Of a stretch of DNA of 64,000 nt, positions 57,758 through 64,000 are shown piece by piece (positions within the stretch are counted from its first letter, which is position 1; each line of letters starts with the position of its first letter). The stretch lies in NCBI GenBank assembly GCA_002917775.1, contig KZ627161.1, forward strand, positions 1,851,727 through 1,915,726. Direction: 5' to 3'. The translations under genes and the position numbers were made by a program. This DNA is from Glaciozyma antarctica PI12. Taxonomy: Eukaryota; Basidiomycota; Microbotryomycetes; Kriegeriales; Camptobasidiaceae. The notes below the pieces were generated by a model. It did not search any database, had not been told where the DNA came from, and was given only the letters and a program-made list of their open reading frames with translations.

Positions 57758-58229
57758 CGAGAGCGCCTTCTGCGGGCTAGGAAAGCTGCCTTGACTGGGA
57801 CAGAATGGCGGGCCTGAGTTCTGCTGTCGAGTGAGGTGGAGGAGGGAGAAAGTCTCTGGTGGCGCCCTCCTCTCGAGACTCGAAAGCCGTGGATCAGGAG
57901 GGGCACTCTCTTCGCTCTTCACCACGCCCGCTCACACTTCCTAATCAACCAAAGTTCGTGGTGCTCCGCTAATAGCAGCACGTGGTGCTCCAACGTACGG
58001 CGACGCGTTGCGTTCAGGTGAGCCCAAGCACTGCCCGAGCTCCGGCGTCGAATGATGGAGGTGGCGCACGGTACCTCACTGGCCAGGTTCCGAGAGTGGC
58101 AGGGCAGGAGCCTGGAGGCGTCTGATGGGTGCTCCGGCGAGACTCAACGCGCGAGGTGCACGCACTCGTACCACACCACGAGCTCGTTGTGTACAGCAAG
58201 CTGACTTCCTCCTCTCGCAGCAGCTCTCG
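57758..58229. promoter_or_regulatory. divergent promoter of eight-TM gene and alpha-arrestin
   Basis: About 470 bp between the two starts. No TATA-like element or repeat stands out. A repeated GTGGTGCTCC occurs at about 57959 and 57982 (plus strand), within 25 bp. Confidence 0.45.
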
Positions 58230-60201
58230 ATGGCGACCGACGCCAGCCCTCCACAGTACAACCTGCTCAGCCTTCCCAGAGAGCTCTCCACTATCCTCCT
58301 CAACCTCACTCCTCTGCAAAACGCTGTCTCTTTCCAACTCGGCGCACTCGGATATGGTGCCGCGTCTCTTGAAGGAGACGTACAGGTGAGCTGGCTGCTT
58401 CCATTCGCAGGGGTTAGGAGCTAAGGGAAAGAACGGTGTACCTACAGATCAAATTCGAAGGCGAGGGGTCACGACCGGCGTTCTCCAAGCTCGAAGTGGT
58501 GTTCCGAGGGGTGGAGCGGAGGGACGGCGCAGAGGAGATCGAGCTGGTGGAGCAGCGGAAGGTACTCTGGGGAGTTGGAGCTGCAGGGAGCTCCTCGCTC
58601 ACAGAAGGCGACGGCAGCGGCGACTTTCCTCCCTCCTCGACTCGCTTCAAGCTCGACCTCACTCCCGACCTCCCTCACTGCATCCACCTTCCCTCCTCGT
58701 CCCTCGAATACACCCTCTCCGCCATCCTTTCCTACGCCGAGTCTTCCCATCTTCCTTTCACCAAATCCGCTCCAATCCATCTTGTACGAACCTCAGCGCC
58801 TGGCTCGTCCCTCCTCGCCGGAAGTCCCGTCGCAGCGTCCGCGGATCCCCCACCAAGCACAGCACCGCAGACGCTTTCGCTCGCAGAACCTGTCTCGCTG
58901 AGTGTTCGACTATCGAGGACGGTCTTCAGGAGATCAGAGCCTATCGAATTGCTCTGCCGGGTCGAGGTCCCAACTGCGAAGGTGGTCCACGAGGTTGAGG
59001 TTGAGGTTGAGGACTGTCAGTGCGGAGCTTGTACGGAAAGTACTGGTGGAAAGCGTGGATGTGGAGGATGAGCCGCTGGTCACGGAGATTGGGGAGGAGA
59101 CTTTGAGGGAGAACGGCAAGCGCGCTGAGGTCGTTTCGAATGGAAACGAGGTCGAGGAGATCGCTCTTCCGCCATTACCGCAATCTCCAGCGCATCTCAC
59201 CGTCCTCGCAAGGTCCGGCAAGTCCTGTCGCTTTTCTCCTACTCGTCCAGTCGTCATTCGACTGCTCCTTCACCCTCCTGCGGTCATCTCCTGCGAATCC
59301 ATCACTCAAGTGCGTCCGAATACCTCTCCCTCATTGCTCCCTCTAATCACTTCTCCACAGTCTACCATCCTCCACCAAATCTCCTTCGAACTTCGCGTCA
59401 CCGTCGGCCTCTTCTCCCAGTCCACGTCCTCCCGCCACGACTGCATCCTCTCTCGCACCATCTTCATCGTCCCCGACTCTCCTTCCACCCGCACCGACAA
59501 GCAGCGCGTGGTCGAAACCGATGCAGAGACGCCCCCGCACTGGATGCCAGACGACGGCCCGGTTCCAGCTTACCACGAGTCGGTAGCGTCGAACGGGGAA
59601 GCCTCTGGGAGCTGGGGCGGTGGCGAGTCCTCGACGTCGTTTTGGTCCGGGATCTGGGATGCGGAAGACGAGCAAGAGGGGTACGACGGAGATACGACGG
59701 GTACCTTTCGGCTACGAGGAGCTTTCGGCGTCGCTTTCGACACGCGCTCCCCCGCCAACAATCGACGAGGACGTCTCCCCGCCTTCAGCGACCGAGGATC
59801 TTCCACCCTCCCTCGATGCCCCTTTTGCACGACCCGACGACTCTCCTCCCACTTTCTCTCCTCCAAACCCCTTCCCCATCGACCTCGCCGCCGAATCCAC
59901 CCCTTCCCACCCCACCACTCCAGAACCTTTCCTCCTCGACCTCTCCTCCCTTGTCCTCTCCTCCTCCATCCACTCCTCCTCCTCCTCAAGCTCTCCACCT
60001 TCCTCCCCACCCTCTCCGACCTTTGTGATACCCGGCCTCGAACTCCCACCGAGCGAGGAGGGGCTCCCACCGCCGTACGGAGGGACTTCCCCCGTCGTGG
60101 TGGTAGGGACCGCGAATGGACCTCCACCTTATACGAGTCATAGCACGGGAGATCTGGTGGGGTTGACGAGGGAGGGAGTGCTGGAGATGTTGAGAAGTTG
60201 A
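58230..60201 (+). CDS. alpha-arrestin (ART-type Rsp5 adaptor)
   Basis: Three exons (58230-58385, 58448-59309, 59361-60201) encode roughly 615 residues. The N-terminal part has arrestin-fold strands (NAVSFQLGALGYGAASLEGD, VQIKFEGEGSRPAFSKLEVV, SSLEYTLSAILSYAES) and the C-terminal arrestin half begins PVSLSVRLSRTVFRRSEPIE. Later HDCILSRTIFIVPDSPS is followed by a Ser/Pro-rich tail with FGYEELSASL and two PPxY-type motifs (LPPPYGG and GPPPYTS), the docking sites for WW domains of the Nedd4-type ligase Rsp5. Such adaptors select plasma-membrane transporters for ubiquitination and endocytosis. Two points need one base removed to keep the frame: the GGTTGA repeat at 58991-59015 and around 59690-59710. 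Both flanks are clearly coding, so error is likelier than decay. Confidence 0.75.
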
Positions 60202-61303
60202 AGAGGGGTAGCGAGGTTGGGATCGGCGAGGGGATTTTGTTGGAACGACTTGCGGTGCTGTAGAATCAGGTGGGCCTGCGCGTGGTTGCGATCTGTAGCG
60301 CTGGTTCGTGCGTGCTTCTTTCAAGTCGTGTGCTGGCTTCGCCGTTTGAAGGGTCGCAGCGACGTCGGGGTGCGATGCGGTACCTCTCAGCACGCCGATG
60401 TTTCCTGTACTGCTTCGCAGTCTACGAACCGGTTGAAGCGAGCGAGAAAGGAACTGCTCGAAGGGGGCAGACGCGCGACGACAAATCCATTGCGCTAGCG
60501 AAGGGAACTCTGACCGTCTTAACATCGCTCTGCCCCCCGGCTCCCTCCTCCTTCAGCTCTACCAGCTATCCTTTGCGACCATTCCTTCACCGTGCCCGCG
60601 ACGAACTTGCTGACATCTCATTTCCGCAATCTCACCCGCCGCCGTTACGCGGCAAGTGGCTTCCCTCCTCGCACGTCCGCGCCACGCTTCAACTCGCTGG
60701 GTACCAGTCCTCGAAAGCTTGGCAAGCTCGCTCTAGGAGTACCCTGGATCTCAATAGGAACAGACTTACGAACCTTACTTCGTAGGAGATGCGTTTGATA
60801 GGACCTCGCTCTCCTCGCTCAGCACGTCGTTCGTCTACAGCTTCGCTTTGCGCTCGCCTGCAAAGTCGCTTGCATTGCTGTATAGGAGATCAACAGGTTC
60901 CAGTGAAAGCAGGAGAGATGCATCCGTCCGTCCGGAGAGTCGCGAGAGGAGCGAAGCTAGAGGCGCCGAAAAGTACTTGCGGCGGGCGAACCGCGACACG
61001 TCGTCCGTTCGCAAAGCTCACTAGTTGTTCTCTCTCCCTAAAAGCGGCTGCGGGCATGGCGATGCGGATGATACCATTCGAGTGCGCTACGGAACACACG
61101 CCAGGGAGGGACTACAAGCGTATATCAAAGTCAGATGAGGGTGCGGTAAACAAGGCGACGATGGTGGAGAGGGCAAGGAGGGGGAGGAGGGTAATGCAGA
61201 AAAACTGTAAGCAAGCGACGGACGAAAGAAGAAAAAGCCAAAGCAACGAAAAAGATACCGGAGCGACCGAAGCTCCCCCCATCCCCCAAAACTCCCTCCC
61301 CCC
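60202..61303. other. convergent intergenic region
   Basis: About 1.1 kb between the arrestin stop and the stop of the WOPR gene. It is less GC-rich and has scattered short open frames on both strands without motif. Nothing supportable was found; a non-coding transcript cannot be excluded. Confidence 0.45.
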
Positions 61304-63241
61304 TCATTGATGGTACTCGGCCTTCGTACCCTGAGGCTGCCACGACTGGCATTCCGCACCCCACCACTGTCCCTGCTGGTCCACCGACCCAGTCTTGACA
61401 TGCCCACCCCCCGTGCGCATCACCAACCTCTCGCTCCCCTCCTGCTCGTACCTCCTCGCGCTCGACGATCCAGGCCTCTGAATCTCTCCCAGCGGTCCTT
61501 CGCCCACCTCGTGATGCTCCTGCTCCACCGGATCTCCTCGCACCGATCCCGTCGACTGGCGAGGCTCGTACGAGTAGCTCGAACCTCGCGGCAAGGGAGG
61601 CGTCGAGATGGCGTAGTTGGGGTACGCGGGCTGGCTGAGGACTTGGTACTCGTATCCTGGTGCTGGGTTGGAGCGAATGCTGGCGAAGGACGACGCGCTC
61701 GAGTTGTGCGAGTGGTGAGCGTAGGCGGGGCGGGACGAGGAGCCTTGTTGTTGTTGCGCGGATAGGGGGGTGGGGCCGGAGAACTGGCTCGAGGTGGTGT
61801 ACGATTGAGAGTGTTCGATTGGAGGAGTGTTGAGCCCAGGAGCCAAACGAGGGCGATTCCTGGCCTGGCATCGAGGCGTGGCGACCTTGGGGTGGCGGAG
61901 GCTGGTAGGCGAAGACGTTCGACGAATTGGAAGGAGAGACGCCTTGATCGGCGGGGAGAGGGTACGAGTGGCGAGGCTGGTAATAGTCGGAGGGGCCCGA
62001 GGGCTGCTCCGCGTACGCCGCTCGAGAGATCACCATCGCCTGCTGAGCCGCCTGGCTCCATTGTCCCGTCGGCGCCGAGGTGCTCAAGAGCGGTGAAGCC
62101 GTTGCACTTTTGCAGTTGTAGTACGAGTTGTCGGGTTGGTTCTGAACGAAGGAGGAGGGGTCGGGCGACTGCTGGAGGGACTGGTGGGTGGGGAAGGGGT
62201 ACGCGGGGAAGGTCGTGATGTTGGGAGAGCCGCGACTGTTGTAGGGATCGAAGCGATTGACAGAGCGAAAGTTGGAGGCGGATTGGCCACGAGGAGATCC
62301 AGGGATGGAGTCGCGGTGCGCGTTGTTGCCGACGGGAAGGGAGAGAGGTGGAAGGCGAGGGGAGGAGGAGCGACGTTTCGCATAGTCGGAGGAGTCCGTT
62401 CTTGAGCGATTCTGCAACACGGGAGTAGCGCGTTAGCTTGGGCAATCTCTCGAGGCAGCGAGCTAAGACTCACCCCGCTCGCATCTCCAGACGCAGACCT
62501 CATCATCGGAGAGGGAGGCGTGTCCGCCTCGCTCTTGAAGCGCAGCTCGCCATCGGCTCCCATCTCGACAACAGGCGGTACGCGGAAGAAGGCGGGAGAG
62601 AGGAAGACGGAGGAGATCTCGAAAGACACGAGTTCGGCGTGAGAGGAGGGGGTCCTGAGGCGGCCTGACGTGACGTCCTCGATCTTGTAATAGCCGACGA
62701 GGTGCTGGCCCGCGAGGGAGATGGTCTTCTTGACGAGTCCATCGGAACGGAAGCGGTACGTCGAGGTGAGACTGCCGACGAGCTGGCGTTCGCGCGTCCG
62801 GTCGAGAGGGTTGGGTCCCGAAGCGCTGGCGATCACCTCGCCGTTGCTATCCCTCCGCAGCGTGTTGGGAAGAGGCGTCCTCTTGATCACTGGTCCCTCG
62901 GCGGCCGCGTCCTCGAGCGACTCCTTCTCCACCAGAGACCCGACGCCGCGCCCATCCTCCCCCTCTGCGCCGCTCCCCCCGGTCTTCTTGTCGAGTTCGC
63001 GGTAGACGAGGAAGTTGCCGAGGGTACGGGAAGGGCTCCAGGAGAGTCCGTCTGTCCAGCGCTTGATCCCCGTCTCCTCCTCGTCGAACACGAAAACCGC
63101 GCCCGACACAACAAGCGCGCGTTTTTCAAACTCTTGCAGGCGCCGCGAGATCTTGGGAAGAGCGCCGCGCCGGCAGCCTTCGAAGATGAGGAGGGCGTCC
63201 AGAGTCGACTCGACGAAGCCGTTGAAGGCTGGTTCTGCCAT
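61304..63241 (-). CDS. WOPR-domain (Gti1/Pac2 family) transcriptional regulator
   Basis: Two coding exons (62474-63241 and 61304-62411) encode about 625 residues. The WOPR box starts almost at the N-terminus: NGFVESTLDALLIFEGCRRG, ALPKISRRLQEFEKRALVVS, GAVFVFDEEETGIKRWTDGL and SWSPSRTLGNFLVYREL. The second half is DGLVKKTISLAGQHLVGYYK. These are the two conserved DNA-binding segments of Wor1/Ryp1/Gti1/Pac2 proteins, separated by a linker of about 80 residues. The rest is Ser/Pro/Gln/Tyr-rich, as usual for the family (YNSRGSPNITTFPAYPFP, PTPLSAQQQQGSSSRPAY). Family members are master regulators of morphological switching, conidiation or virulence; the role here is unknown. Exon 2 has a length of 3n+1, and one extra base in the triple at 61845-61847 accounts for the frame change between QESPSFGSW and NTPPIEHSQSY. 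An untranslated intron is likely at 63289-63382. Confidence 0.9.
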
Positions 63242-64000
63242 GCCGGAGGGAGGGTGGGGGGGGGGGGGGGAGGTGGAGTGGTGAAGGATCTGCAACGCCG
63301 CCCCAACCCAGTCAGCTTTCATGTCCCCTGAGCCCTGCTCCACCACACTACGCTGCGCTGTCCCTCGCGGATGAGGACTCACCTGCTTGAACGACTAGAT
63401 CGCCTGGAACGGAGACCGCCGCGCTTGTTCTCTGCTGAAAGGCGAGGCGAGGAGGAGCAGGGTCCTTGCTTGGCGATAGGCTGAGGTCTGTGGACCTGGT
63501 GGAGTGCGGCACAAGACTGTGTTGGCGGTAGACTGTGTTGGCGGTAGGCAGAAGGGACGACGCTGTCCTTGGGCCCAGTTTCAGGCAAACTCAAAATCCC
63601 GTGGCGCCGACAATTAGCGTACTTTCTCGGAGGATCTTCTGGACTGCGGTTACACTCTCTTCCCAGCCTTCTCGTCGGCCTCAACACCGACAAACACGCA
63701 CGGAGGCCGAATCGAAAGAAGTCGAGGCGGCGCTCGCTCCCTCCGCAACGACCGTGCGGAATGCACTACTTTCTCGCTCCGTTCTCTTATACGAACGTTC
63801 TCGCTCCTCGCTCAGTCATGATACACGCAGTATACACGCCCAGGTCTTTGATTGCAAAGACCCTCTTCCTTCGCTAGCACGCCCTCGCTGACGTGCGCGT
63901 TCTCGCTCCCGTCTGGATCCCGCTTGGTTTCCTTCCCAGGAACACGTTGAGGACCACAGGCTCACAACAGCTCACAGGGAGTCACCAGGTGACCAGATCT
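63242..64000. other. WOPR gene leader and promoter
   Basis: Upstream region of the minus-strand WOPR gene. It includes a splice pair (donor GTGAGT ending at 63382, acceptor CAG at 63289-63291) and so a probable 5' untranslated intron. Two near-identical GTGTTGGCGGTAG copies lie at about 63519 and 63535. No gene was recognised to the window end. Confidence 0.5.
63256..63269. repeat. 14-bp G homopolymer in WOPR leader
   Basis: A run of 14 G on the plus strand (C in the transcript) ends about 15 nt before the WOPR start codon. It is prone to slippage and its true length is uncertain. Confidence 0.85.

Noticed and set aside
60217-60785. Overlapping ORFs on the plus strand after the arrestin gene
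   Set aside because: No recognisable domain and no clear splice or start signals; treated as spacer.
1-64000. Search by eye for a biosynthetic, defence or mobile gene cluster
   Set aside because: Nearly all genes belong to conserved housekeeping families on both strands; no transposon ends, CRISPR repeats, polyketide or peptide synthase, or virus-like genes were seen.

Overview
The window is nuclear DNA of a GC-rich fungus with dense genes split by many short introns (mostly 45-65 nt). Donors are usually GTGCGT, GTGAGT, GTTCGT or GTCCGT, a CTGAC/CTAAC branch-like element lies about 15-30 nt before the acceptor, and acceptors are mostly CAG. Gene content, GC level and intron style fit a basidiomycete yeast of the Rhodotorula/Rhodosporidium (red yeast) type. 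That placement is inference; no marker gene was compared. I see no rRNA, tRNA, CRISPR array, plasmid-like or viral element.

Layout, left to right. (1) 1-9.4 kb: the 3' end of a Golgi pH regulator-family channel (+), then on the minus strand a secreted subtilisin-type protease, a six-TM protein with a glycosyltransferase-like tail, a Ser/Thr-rich single-pass membrane protein, and a weak small gene. (2) 10.3-18 kb (+): a secreted GH16 glucanase and a 23-exon P4-ATPase flippase of the Drs2 type. (3) 18.1-22.3 kb (-): a BOR1-type borate/bicarbonate exporter and the ER retrieval receptor RER1. (4) 22.6-30.7 kb (+): HRD3/SEL1L, divergent from RER1, and the ribosome biogenesis factor MAK21/NOC1. (5) 30.8-35.7 kb (-): a small Zn(II)2Cys6 regulator and a long coiled-coil protein. 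(6) 36-42.2 kb (+): the COPII coat protein SEC31 and a tail-anchored RING ligase of the RNF5/RNF185 type. (7) 42.5-54 kb (-): a TPX2-domain spindle protein, a full-length O-GlcNAc transferase (OGT) and a possible Sld7-type replication protein. (8) 54.2-64 kb: EFG1 (+), an unrecognised eight-TM protein (-), an alpha-arrestin with PPxY motifs (+) and a WOPR (Gti1/Pac2) morphogenesis regulator (-).

Many genes belong to the secretory pathway and membrane homeostasis (GPHR, flippase, BOR1, RER1, HRD3, SEC31, RNF5-like, arrestin). They look like ordinary housekeeping genes, not a dedicated cluster. A notable technical feature is about ten apparent single-base frame disruptions in otherwise well-conserved genes between 24 and 62 kb, mostly in short homopolymers or simple repeats. 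I read these as more likely sequence error than gene decay. Frame-consistent exon models without such breaks were obtained for 12 genes. Positions of exon ends were derived by eye from splice signals and frame.
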